Below, piece by piece: positions 8,706-18,200 of a stretch of 29,915 nucleotides of DNA (position 1 is the stretch's first letter; every line of letters starts with the position of its first letter). The DNA is from a virus. The translations under genes were made by a program, and so were the position numbers. The stretch covers positions 1 to 29,915 of the IMG/VR virus record IMGVR_UViG_3300020476_000011; one strand, 5' to 3'. The notes under the pieces were generated by a model. It was not told the origin of the DNA and searched no databases. It saw nothing but the letters and a program-made list of their open reading frames with translations.

Positions 8706-11700
8706 TTACGTTTTATAAAGCGTAACTTCTGTTGGAGTACTAATATCGTTACGTCTGTGTGGATAATTAGTAATATCTCCAATAGTTAGCGTTGTGTTAT
8801 TATAATCTGTCAACCAATCAGCCATTCTGTATGTTGGTCGCGACAGACTTTGATTTATAGCCCAGCGTACTGAATCAACTCTAGAAGCATCAATATGAGC
8901 TGCTGCTGTAGTAGAATGTTGTCCTCTTGTACAACCAGTTAAATCGTTAGTAGATTTTCCTGTATAATCTATTAATTCACTTCCTATCTGTATAGTGCCA
9001 GCCGCTGGATAATTAGTTCCATCAGTAACCGTAATCGTGGTAACACTACTATCTATTGCTCCATTTAATGTACTGATAGGAATGGGCACTGTATAAACGG
9101 AGTGACTTCTAAAGGTTAATGATGATGTCATTGATTGTATCATGCTGTTCGCAAACATATACTGATTAATATTATTATAATCGGGTTGAGCACCACTACC
9201 ATCACCTTTTGGTCCCATTTGATATTCTATGTCCATTACATGATTCAAAGTAACATCTCTCTTACCACGCAATCCATATACTTCATCAATAGTAGTTGTT
9301 CTACCACTAGTAGATCCCGTTATAACTTCAGCAGCTTGGAATATACCACTGTCAGGTTCATAAGTTATAATACGGACACCTTCATCTGTGGTTGTATCTA
9401 AAACTACACGTCCTGTTGCACCAGATGTTCCACCTGTAATTGTTTCATATGTAGTAAATGCTGTACCAGGCAAAACTTTAAGAGCAGGATTATAAAGATT
9501 GGCTTTATCTTGTGGTTCATTAGCCTCAGATTGGGGTGTGGGGTTAATAGGACCTTGATCGGTTGTACCTAACCTACGTCCAATAAGAGCATTCCAAATA
9601 AACTTATAAGTGGGTCCAAGACCTGTTATGGATGTTATATTAGCAAGATATCCAAGAGCCGGCGCATTGCCGCCCATATCTACTTCACCAAAAACCGCCC
9701 ACCCAGCAGGATGGACTGCAGCTAACAATTCATCTCTCCAATCTACAATAGATGATGCTGTTTTTACTACATAAGAAAAGTCTTGGTAATAATAACTATC
9801 TTGAATCCTTTGGGAAGAATCATCTAGAAAACCAGTTTCTCCAATATATTTTCCACTACGTTGCACTACCGTTCCTATACTACCAGGTATATTACTCTTA
9901 GTAAAGGAATTTATTATAGCTGTCTGACTAGAATTATACCCAGTAATAGTTTCACCAACTATAAAAGGAGTAGTGCTCAAAGTATCCATTTTAATAACAC
10001 CAATAGGATTTACTTGAGACTTAAATCTAGCAGTAGCGCCAGAAGTACTTCCCGTTACTGTTTCATTAGAAACAAAAGTTCCACTAATAGAAGTACAAAG
10101 AAAATTTGTAGTGGTTGTAAATTTTAAAGAAGCATCATCTGTATAATGGGCTCCTTGTTCTATAATATTAACAGAACTTATTGTACCTACATTAGTTCCT
10201 TTTGCTAATACTGAACCACTACTACCTCCACTACTCGTAATGGTTAATGTGGGAGGAGCAGTATAGCCATACCCAATAGATGTTACTCTTACTTCAGCAA
10301 GTGGCCCAGTATCTCCCTCTTGGGTAATTGCTTCACCTTGATAAGTGTCAGCAACAGTTGTTTCTCCTTCCAATATAAATCTATTAGCAGCAATCATACC
10401 TAAATCTTCTTCATTAGAAATAAAATTTTCAACAGTATTTGTTAGCAATGTTGCTTTATATCCAGAAGTTCCACCTATAATTTCTTCACCCAAAGTAAAG
10501 GTGCCGCTAACTGCATTATAAAATATATGTTTCACATCTGTTTCTACTGCAACAACTGTTCCTGTAGCAGCAGAAGTATTACCCGTTATCGTTTCTCCTA
10601 TTTGAAAAGTTCCTGTAGGCGTTTCATATGTTATAAGAGATTCTTCCATTAATATTTCGCCAGGAGCTCCAGGTGTTCCATCTTCTAAAGTAATTCTAAA
10701 TTCATTAGTTAATGTTCCTGTTTCTGGAGCAAATCCTCCATTAACCATAGAAACTTCACCTGCTAAATTGACTCCATTTGTATTAGTATTATTGACTACC
10801 AATTTATCCCCAACAGCATAACCAGTGCCGGGAACATCAACAACAAATTCTTTAATTTCACCTGCTGTTACCGTTTGTATGGCTGCTGTTGCATCATTAC
10901 CCGTATCAGCAGAAATTATAACAGGATCTGCCGTAGTAGCATATTGGCTTGATTGAAAATTTGCAGATGTCGTATCAGCCTTAGAAATAATACTAATAAT
11001 TTTACCAGTTAAAGTAATATCAGTATTAGTATTATCTGTTCCTGTGATATTGTGACCTACATAAAATGTTCCATCAATACTGCCTGGATTTAGAACAAAC
11101 TCAGTTATTGTTTCCCCCAACAGAATATATTGAAACACACTATCGACAACAGCAGTAGCAACACCTATTTCTGGATAACCTAAACCACTATATGCTCCGC
11201 CTGGAGCTATAGTTAAATCTGTAACAGCTGCTTGTGTAATTGTTTGGCCTACTAATTTAAGTAAATCAGATGTACCATTCGTAGAATCTTGTAATAAAAT
11301 TTGAGAACCATCTTCCATTAATGGAAAAATAGCACTACTTGAAGAAGCGTTTTCCATCTCAACGGTATCATTAGTAGCTACAATTCTTAATATAGTATCC
11401 TCAGACCATTTACCAGCCGAAACTCGTAACATCTTTTCTGTAGGATAAGTTATATTAGCTGTTTCGCCTAAAAGAATACGAAAAAATAATTCATGGCCAC
11501 CTTTGGTTCCTTTAGCTCGATAAAGGTCTTTAATATTCTTTAAAAGATTTCTATGTTTTATTCCCGCCGTAAGTTTTTGCGGCAATGTACGCATAAATGC
11601 TTCTTTAAATTCTGTAAAGAAAGCATCAATGGTTTGGTCAACATCATAATATTCCATCAACTGCACAATGTTTTGTATAGGATTGGCAGTATAACTAGTA

Positions 11701-12128
11701 ATGTAGCCTGAAGCGTTTGAAGTTTGTCCTACTATTTGTTCATCTAAAATAAATTTATTCTCAGCAGATATAAACAATCTAGAGTTTAAATTAATATCTT
11801 CTACCCTAATGGTAGCAGTTGCTTTAGATGTTTGGCCGACAATAGTTTCACCATTAACAAAAGCACCCGCTGCAGTATCTTCTAAAAGTATTGTATTCTC
11901 TTCGCCTGTTCTATATCTATTTAAATTCTCTTGTACTATAAAGGACGATGTGCTACCTTCAATTAATATAGAAGAAACTGATCCCAAATTATATAATTTA
12001 AGTTCACCAGTTTCCAAAAACTCATAATAAGCTTTTAGAAATTGTAAAAAATCAGGATGATCCGCTTGAACAAAGTCAGGCTGTTGATCCGCTACCTGTA
12101 TAGAAACTTTACTTTTGATTGTTGCCAT
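8706..12128 (-). CDS. gp7: probable baseplate wedge protein gp7, expanded by repeats (1140 aa)
   Basis: This is a 1140-residue protein; T4 gp7 is 1032. The N-terminus (VADQQPDFVQADHPDFLQFL followed by KAYYEFLE) is typical of large structural proteins next to gp6 in marine T4-like phages. About nine copies of a short motif of the form F-x-GE-x-ITG-x-TSGATG-x-V occur near residues 95, 135, 355, 510, 550, 690, 730, 890 and 935. A further module near residues 1020-1085 has YPAAGT, IDYTG and GCTRG. The gene starts two bases after the gp6 stop and has no visible ribosome site, so coupling is likely. The gp7 name rests on gene order and size more than on recognised T4 sequence. Confidence 0.65.
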   Translation of the reverse strand: MATIKSKVSIQVADQQPDFVQADHPDFLQFLKAYYEFLETGELKLYNLGSVSSILIEGSTSSFIVQENLNRYRTGEENTILLEDTAAGAFVNGETIVGQTSKATATIRVEDINLNSRLFISAENKFILDEQIVGQTSNASGYITSYTANPIQNIVQLMEYYDVDQTIDAFFTEFKEAFMRTLPQKLTAGIKHRNLLKNIKDLYRAKGTKGGHELFFRILLGETANITYPTEKMLRVSAGKWSEDTILRIVATNDTVEMENASSSSAIFPLMEDGSQILLQDSTNGTSDLLKLVGQTITQAAVTDLTIAPGGAYSGLGYPEIGVATAVVDSVFQYILLGETITEFVLNPGSIDGTFYVGHNITGTDNTNTDITLTGKIISIISKADTTSANFQSSQYATTADPVIISADTGNDATAAIQTVTAGEIKEFVVDVPGTGYAVGDKLVVNNTNTNGVNLAGEVSMVNGGFAPETGTLTNEFRITLEDGTPGAPGEILMEESLITYETPTGTFQIGETITGNTSAATGTVVAVETDVKHIFYNAVSGTFTLGEEIIGGTSGYKATLLTNTVENFISNEEDLGMIAANRFILEGETTVADTYQGEAITQEGDTGPLAEVRVTSIGYGYTAPPTLTITSSGGSSGSVLAKGTNVGTISSVNIIEQGAHYTDDASLKFTTTTNFLCTSISGTFVSNETVTGSTSGATARFKSQVNPIGVIKMDTLSTTPFIVGETITGYNSSQTAIINSFTKSNIPGSIGTVVQRSGKYIGETGFLDDSSQRIQDSYYYQDFSYVVKTASSIVDWRDELLAAVHPAGWAVFGEVDMGGNAPALGYLANITSITGLGPTYKFIWNALIGRRLGTTDQGPINPTPQSEANEPQDKANLYNPALKVLPGTAFTTYETITGGTSGATGRVVLDTTTDEGVRIITYEPDSGIFQAAEVITGSTSGRTTTIDEVYGLRGKRDVTLNHVMDIEYQMGPKGDGSGAQPDYNNINQYMFANSMIQSMTSSLTFRSHSVYTVPIPISTLNGAIDSSVTTITVTDGTNYPAAGTIQIGSELIDYTGKSTNDLTGCTRGQHSTTAAAHIDASRVDSVRWAINQSLSRPTYRMADWLTDYNNTTLTIGDITNYPHRRNDISTPTEVTLYKT

Positions 12129-12130
12129 TT

Positions 12131-14032
12131 TTAAGTACTATAAGAAGTTACCGTCGAATATTGTGTGCCGCCATCGGATACACCTGCGGCAATAGTGTCG
12201 GCTGCTCCCGTCACGTTCATATTTGTTGTATCTATTTCCAATAATTGATTTCTAACAGGGACTATATCATTTGAAGAAGGTATCACTGTTAATCGAACAT
12301 ACGTTTGTGTAGATCCATCATAATTTTCTACCGACGCAATATCTTCTTTGTTTAAAACGATAACTCCGGTTGCGTACGTTATGGTACCTACGGCTGCTGA
12401 CTTATATACTTTCGATTGACCAGAAACATAATAAGCATTTACATTACCTGCTCCATCATCCTCATAATAGTAAATATTAACAGTATCTCCTGTATATTTA
12501 AATCCAGTAGAGGTCAAAATACCACCATACGTTGTGCCTGACGTATCGGCCATATGACCAGAATGGGGATTATAAAAAGCATTAGCAAAATTTATAGTAT
12601 ACTTTGTTGCAGTTCCTGTGGTGGGTAAAAAAGTCTTACTTATTTTGACAGTTGTTATATTAGATAAAATAGCAGTATCAACATCATCAATCATAGTAGT
12701 AAAAGGTGAATATCTAAAGATAGCTTCATGTTTTTCCAATTCATTATCAGAAAAGGTACCTATAGCCGTTGTAATCAATGTTGCTAAATCATCTTTTGTT
12801 TTTGCTGTAATATTTTCGTTAAATTTAAAATTAACAGTTGGAATAACCTTAGTTACTTCCGGATCTAATATTACAGGTGTTATTGATGCTACATTATAAG
12901 AAGCTAAGCTTGTTACTATAGAAGATTTGGTAGCTTCGGTTAATGTATACCCAGCTTTAGTCTTTATACTAATATACACTTTACCATAAACAGCTGGGTC
13001 AGCATATTCTCCACCCCAAACTGCTATAGATTGTACATTAGGATAAATGGTAGGCACTATTGTTTTATAATCAGAGGAAGTAACTGCTCTATTTTGTGCT
13101 GTATAACTAAAGGGAGCATTATGTTTAATAGACTCCATATTTTCTTCAACAGCACCACCAGCCGCGGCTCCTATTGTTGTTATAGTAATATCTCCAAATC
13201 CACCAATCGTTCCTCCGCTTGAAAAGGCTGTTGCCCCATTTGCATCATCACCATTTGTCACGATGTATTTTAAAATGACTATGTTACCATCTATCAAAGC
13301 CTTACCAACAACCCCATCACCAAAGTAAACTTCCCACTTATCATCCACAGCTTCTTCAACAAAATAAGTTGTGGTTGTGGATATAATATCAACTAAAGAT
13401 GTAGCAGCTGACCATGTTGCCGTAGTAGTATCAGCAGCACTAGTTTGTATTTGTACTTGTAAAGTAGAAATGTCTGCTTTATCATTCTCTATTAAAAAGC
13501 GTTGGTCAGCATTACTAACATCTACCGTATATTTTGTAGTAACCCATGTACCTTCATAGACAGGAATACCATTACTAGGACCAAATATATACTCACCCGA
13601 CGCAGGCTGAATTGTGCGGTCTGTAGTATTTACAAAATTATAAGAAACACCATTTATTGTGGTTGAAAAGGAATATCCTTCCGCCATAGTAAGCGTAGAA
13701 GTATTAGCGTCATTTACTTGAACTTTAAGCCAAGCTTCTGGAGCTTTTGTAGAGGTTGGTGTATAACCTAAAGCTTTAGCATGAGAGGTAACACTATTTC
13801 TTTTAACAGCAGTATCAAGGAACATTTCATTCGCCAACATATTAGCCATAAAAGCATTATAATGAGTATTATAGGCTAATGTGTCTAAAAGAATATTTAA
13901 ACTAGAACCTTCAAAATCATAATCTGTAAAATAAGTTTGTCCTTTCATATAGGTCTTTAAATTAGCTTTGATTGTATCAAAGTCTAATTCTGTAATTTGC
14001 ATTTTACCTTTTGTATTTAATCCTGCTGCCAT
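12131..14032 (-). CDS. gp6: baseplate wedge protein gp6
   Basis: This 633-residue protein matches the gp6/J-like baseplate wedge family: MQITELDFDTIKANLKTYMK, then FEGSSLNILLDTLAYNTHY and NEMFLDTAVKR near the N-terminus. Mid-protein it has YFGDGVVGKALIDGN and TSSDYKTIVPTIYP, segments shared with phage baseplate J-type proteins. In T4 gp6 dimers form the inner ring that joins the six wedges and changes shape on sheath contraction. T4 gp6 is 660 residues, a close match. The ATG overlaps the gp25 stop (TAATG), a normal tight coupling of partners. Confidence 0.92.
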   Translation of the reverse strand: MAAGLNTKGKMQITELDFDTIKANLKTYMKGQTYFTDYDFEGSSLNILLDTLAYNTHYNAFMANMLANEMFLDTAVKRNSVTSHAKALGYTPTSTKAPEAWLKVQVNDANTSTLTMAEGYSFSTTINGVSYNFVNTTDRTIQPASGEYIFGPSNGIPVYEGTWVTTKYTVDVSNADQRFLIENDKADISTLQVQIQTSAADTTTATWSAATSLVDIISTTTTYFVEEAVDDKWEVYFGDGVVGKALIDGNIVILKYIVTNGDDANGATAFSSGGTIGGFGDITITTIGAAAGGAVEENMESIKHNAPFSYTAQNRAVTSSDYKTIVPTIYPNVQSIAVWGGEYADPAVYGKVYISIKTKAGYTLTEATKSSIVTSLASYNVASITPVILDPEVTKVIPTVNFKFNENITAKTKDDLATLITTAIGTFSDNELEKHEAIFRYSPFTTMIDDVDTAILSNITTVKISKTFLPTTGTATKYTINFANAFYNPHSGHMADTSGTTYGGILTSTGFKYTGDTVNIYYYEDDGAGNVNAYYVSGQSKVYKSAAVGTITYATGVIVLNKEDIASVENYDGSTQTYVRLTVIPSSNDIVPVRNQLLEIDTTNMNVTGAADTIAAGVSDGGTQYSTVTSYST

Positions 14033-14490
14033 TATCGTATTCTCTTAAGCATTATGTCTATAGTTTCTACCTTCTCTGGAGCATTGTCTAAAGTAAACTC
14101 TATTTTCATTTTTAGTTGATTATTGTCCATAGAATCTTCATTATCCCCCTCAAAGTCCACATTAGTTACCGTTACCCTTGGTTCATAAGACATAATTGTT
14201 GTTTCTACTTGATTACGTACCACAGAAAACATAATCGGGGTAAAGTTTTCAAAAAGCATAGCTCTTATATTACCCCCAATTTCTGGATGGAAAGGTTTAT
14301 CCCAAGTATTCAATAAAACCAAATTGCGTACCGCCCGTTTAATATCTTGAGCATCTGTAATTGTAGATACATCACTAGTAACGGGATTACGAGTAAAAAA
14401 TAAACTAAAGTCCTTATAGATAAAATTATCTCTAGGACTATTATTTACAGCTTCAGCATCTGTGAAGCCTGGATTATATTGAGTAGCCAT
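14032..14490 (-). CDS. gp25: baseplate wedge protein gp25
   Basis: This 152-residue protein is a gp25/GpW-type baseplate wedge subunit (T4 gp25 is 132 residues). The diagnostic part is KRAVRNLVLLNTWDKPFHPE followed by GGNIRAMLFENFTP, with an EPR segment (SYEPRVTVTNV) further on, the EPR-type core that binds the sheath and gp6. In contractile systems this protein nucleates sheath assembly with gp6 and gp53. The stop overlaps the gp6 start. No good ribosome site is seen before its ATG. A GATAAATA octamer lies seven bases upstream, too close to act as a normal promoter for a leadered transcript. Confidence 0.93.
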   Translation of the reverse strand: MATQYNPGFTDAEAVNNSPRDNFIYKDFSLFFTRNPVTSDVSTITDAQDIKRAVRNLVLLNTWDKPFHPEIGGNIRAMLFENFTPIMFSVVRNQVETTIMSYEPRVTVTNVDFEGDNEDSMDNNQLKMKIEFTLDNAPEKVETIDIMLKRIR

Positions 14491-14503
14491 TTGTAATATT
14501 TAT

Positions 14504-14647
14504 CTACTTCCCTTGACCTCTATACTTTTTCCATGTACGTTTCTTATTTTTATTCTTAGGTCTGGACCGCACTGAATCTCCTATAGATGTTCTCTTTTTT
14601 ACACTATCTCTTTTTATAGAAGATGGAACGTGTATTCTTTTAGCCAT
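14504..14647 (-). CDS. small highly basic protein (47 aa)
   Basis: This is a 47-residue protein of which about 40 percent is Lys or Arg, beginning MAKRIHVPSSIKRDSVKK and ending KKRTWKKYRGQGK. A strong ribosome site (AAGGAG) precedes its ATG, and the start overlaps the last codons of the upstream membrane-protein gene by eight bases. It sits between the spike/tip genes and gp25. The charge suggests binding to DNA, RNA or an acidic virion surface. I do not recognise the family. The strong ribosome site and the gap-free fit between neighbours make it a convincing gene. Confidence 0.8.
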   Translation of the reverse strand: MAKRIHVPSSIKRDSVKKRTSIGDSVRSRPKNKNKKRTWKKYRGQGK

Positions 14648-14867
14648 TCTTTCTCCTTACCTTTTTCTTATTTCCATTATGGTGATGATGGTGATGATGT
14701 TCTTCCTTCTTCTCATCTTTCTTCCAAAACATTTGAATAGCACCATATATAACTAAACCTATTCCAACATACTTGGCTATTCCAAACCACACTAAAATTC
14801 CTGCTACAATCATTATTGTCCCAAGACTCACATCTCTATCTTTAACCCATTTTACAAAATCTAACAT
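14640..14867 (-). CDS. small membrane protein with a natural seven-histidine tract (75 aa)
   Basis: This 75-residue protein has two hydrophobic segments, about residues 16-30 (GTIMIVAGILVWFGI) and 33-47, separated by a short turn. A charged tail follows with seven consecutive histidines (57-63) between acidic KKDEKKEE and basic KKKVRRK stretches. AAGGAG precedes the ATG at good spacing. It lies between the PAAR tip gene and gp25. Possible roles include a holin-like or membrane-contact protein or a metal-binding tail, but none can be shown from sequence. Confidence 0.8.
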   Translation of the reverse strand: MLDFVKWVKDRDVSLGTIMIVAGILVWFGIAKYVGIGLVIYGAIQMFWKKDEKKEEHHHHHHHNGNKKKVRRKNG

Positions 14868-14894
14868 TTTAAATTTCTCCTTATTATTTCATTA

Positions 14895-15206
14895 TTAAGG
14901 CCCCGCAAATACATTTGCAGAACCAGTAGCGATTACATCACTTACTCCACTGTAACCATCTCCCACTCTACCTACACCTTTACCGTTCGCAAACACAGAA
15001 GTACTCCCAAGTGCTAAGGTAGGAGTATGATTAGCACAAGGTGGATTAGGTGGGTAAGGATGCGGTACAGTAGCATCATCTTTACGATGTACACCTGTAC
15101 CATTTACAAGCACATCAGCTGACATTCCATCTGTCTTAGTTGTGCCACTACAATCATGGTTAGTTGTCACATCATCATCCTCATCACCTCTTGCTACTGC
15201 TGCCAT
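14895..15206 (-). CDS. PAAR-motif tail-spike tip protein
   Basis: This 103-residue protein is Gly-, Asp- and His-rich with PAAR-type features: VARGDEDD at the start, VLVNGTGVHRKDDATVPHPY, and TLALGSTSVFANGKGVGRVG with repeated G-S/T-x-x-V-x-x-N/T-G units. PAAR proteins form a small zinc-stabilised cone that caps gp5/VgrG beta-helix spikes; T4 gp5.4 is the phage example. The gene lies directly downstream of gp5, as expected for a tip protein. Candidate metal ligands are His17 and Cys19 near the N-terminus, and His49, Cys57 and His59 in the middle; which of them bind zinc cannot be told by eye. AGGAG precedes the ATG. Confidence 0.85.
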   Translation of the reverse strand: MAAVARGDEDDDVTTNHDCSGTTKTDGMSADVLVNGTGVHRKDDATVPHPYPPNPPCANHTPTLALGSTSVFANGKGVGRVGDGYSGVSDVIATGSANVFAGP

Positions 15207-15216
15207 ATCTTTTCTC

Positions 15217-18200
15217 CTAACACGGCGACTTAGTATCTGTTATTGGATCAGAAGCGCCCCTAGTGGATGGGTTGTTTCTTATTCCATCCGCTACCTTCCC
15301 TAAAGGCTCAACTAATATATTATGATCCTGATATCCGCTCCACGGGTCTTGCGTTTCATAAGTATGTGTTCCTGTCCATACAAATGCTCCTTGGTCTTCC
15401 ACATATGTTTTAGGACTGGAGGTCGGTGGATATTTTGCTGTTGTAATAGCACTAACTCCTGCTTGCAGATTGGATATTGTGTCTTGTAAATCTCTAATAT
15501 TCTCTCCGCGAGAACCTACAGAACTATTAACTGTGCCCGTATCATTCAAATTTAAATTAAGAGCCAACATTGAAATACTACTTCCCACTGCTGGTCTTGG
15601 ATTAGGCAAATCTATAGACAATAAATCTAAAGTGCCTGCTATATAAGCTCGTTTAGACCCACTAGCAATTGTTGCGGCTGTTGCTGCGGTAGGTGTTGTA
15701 ACACTAGCCTCGCCTGCTGAAGGAGCAACCTGGCCAGAACTATTCATATGAACCTGTCCCCCTGCACCGCTTGTAGTCATTTTAACCATTTGGGAAGCAC
15801 CAGTAACAAGCATATTTGTATGATTGGCTGATTCCAAAGAAAACGCTGCATTAGATTTTATATTAATATCAGAACCAAAACCCGAACCAGCTTTCGTTTC
15901 TATATTAATCTTACCATCACTAGCATCTGTTGTGCCTGCCTTCATATTAATATTGTAACCCGCATCTACAGAAACATTGTCAGAAGAAGTTTGAATATAT
16001 CTAGCAGCATCAATACTAATATGTCCAGTATCGCCGGCAAGAGCATCCAAATCGGTTCTACCTATTGCTTGTATGTTTATTAGTCCTGTATTAGTTATTA
16101 CCGTATCACCAGAACTATCTGCCAAGATATTAATAGCTTCTTTGGCCCATATATCAACTGTACCTGTATTTTCGCCCGCAATGCCACACGCCTTTATATC
16201 AATAGCCTTTTTAGCAGTATAAAGGATATTCTGAGATTGTGCTGTTGCATAGATACTTCCAGTTTCAGCAGTTAAGTAGGAATCGACTTGTGCAAAATCT
16301 TCTATGTTACCAGTTGCGGCTTCTCGATAATGATTTTTATACGCATATAAATTCATATCTTCGGCAGATGATAAGTTAATATTACCCCCAGCTAATAATG
16401 TCTTTACAGCAATACCACTTTGATTAGCTTGCATCATAATGGCGTATTCGTCGGGTTTATTTTCATTCCCAACCATTTCTACTTCTAAATGTCCAGCCTT
16501 CATTCTAATCTTAGAACGCTCTTTAGCATTTCTAGTTCCTGCTCTAGAACTATCTACCTGTGAGGGAGTAAGACCGGTACCATTCATATTAATATGACCG
16601 TCGGCCTGTAAGTTAATATCTCCTTCAGATTTTAAATTAATATTACGTTTAGAAAAAATATCTAAATCGCCACCAGACCATAATTGTAATTTCCATTTAG
16701 AAGATAATTCAGCACGGTCATTCCAACGAATCATTACCTCATCATCATAAGTATGTACTACCTTACCCTTAACATACATATAATCATCATGTAATCGTAT
16801 ATCGTAATTGTCACCCTTCACATAATTTGTTTTAGTGCCGTTATGGTCTATCTCATAATGAGTTCCTGACCTATGCCATTGATGTATACGTTCTGCACCT
16901 GGTGTATCGTCATACTCCATAATGTGACCAGACTCAGTTTCAAATACATGGTTAAATGGATATCTAGCATTAAAATCTCCTGTGGGTTGATTCCAAAATC
17001 CAACATTTAAACCAGTAATAGCATCTGGTGAACCAATATTAATTTGGCGTTCTCGCATATCTGCTTTCCAACATAACATCCAATGTGGGTTATGTGGAAT
17101 AACTACTCCGCCACCAAGATAAGGAGATAATGATTCAGTTTTTATTTCTGTACCACTACCTACTGCTCCAGGACCTGTCCAAACAGAACCATCAATCGTG
17201 CTAAGATTCATAGTATAATGTGTGCCATTATCAGAACAACTAGACAAACGGAATATTCTTCCGTTAAGTTCCTGCATACCACGACAACCTGCTATCTGTA
17301 CAATATCTCCAGATTGCAGTTTTGGTTTAGTAGGTTCACCACTACTTCTATCTACATCAGCGAAATATGTTGTGCTGTCTCCCCACAGACTCTTAACTGT
17401 AACTATAGTGGCGCCACTTGATGTACCACCAGCACTAGCACCACCTACAGTCGATATGGGAATACCTCCCATAGCCAACGAGTTGGTATCAGGCGTAGGT
17501 ACTAAAACTAAGTCGGTATCTTTAACATCTTTCCACTCTAAATCGTTTCTACCTAACTTGTTATCACTAACATTATAAACACCACTGCCATAATGTCCTG
17601 TATCAAAAAGTTCTTTGATTACTTCTGTTTCTGTAGTACTTAATTTGCCTTTGGCTATCCATTTAACTCTAGGGTGGGGTAATCTATAATCTTCTGTAGT
17701 ACTAGTCCAATCTCCCGTACTAGAACCTTGTAAACTGCTCGGGCGAGTATCTAAAGGATCAATACCTGTTAAACTAGCACTATCAGTAGATACAGCTGCC
17801 ATATCTCTTGTTACAGGAAAGGATGGAGCGTATGTTCCGCCAGGACTACCATAACTTATATCCCCTGACCAAAATTCTGGTTCTAAATACCCTGTCGAAA
17901 ATATAACACCCTTTCGTCCTTGTACAGCATTGTCGCTTGGAGGCGTATTACCTTGTAGACGTTCACTTACAACACCTTCTGGCTCCGCTTCGTTACCGTC
18001 TTTGCCATACGTCATGGTGTCTGGGTATCTAAAGGTACCAAACATTGTCCATGAAGGGGCAAACCTTTCGTCTGCTGTTATACGCCTAGTCGTTTTAAAT
18101 AAAGCGTGTAAGGTGTCTGAATAAGTAGCTCGTTGTAATGTAAGAGGAGCACCTTCCTCAAATTTCCATTTGGCCTCATCATAAGTTGGTTGTTCTATAG

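Noticed and set aside
14497-14504. GATAAATA as a late promoter for gp25
   Set aside because: It ends seven bases before the ATG, leaving no leader or ribosome site; it overlaps the stop of the 47-aa gene and may be chance.
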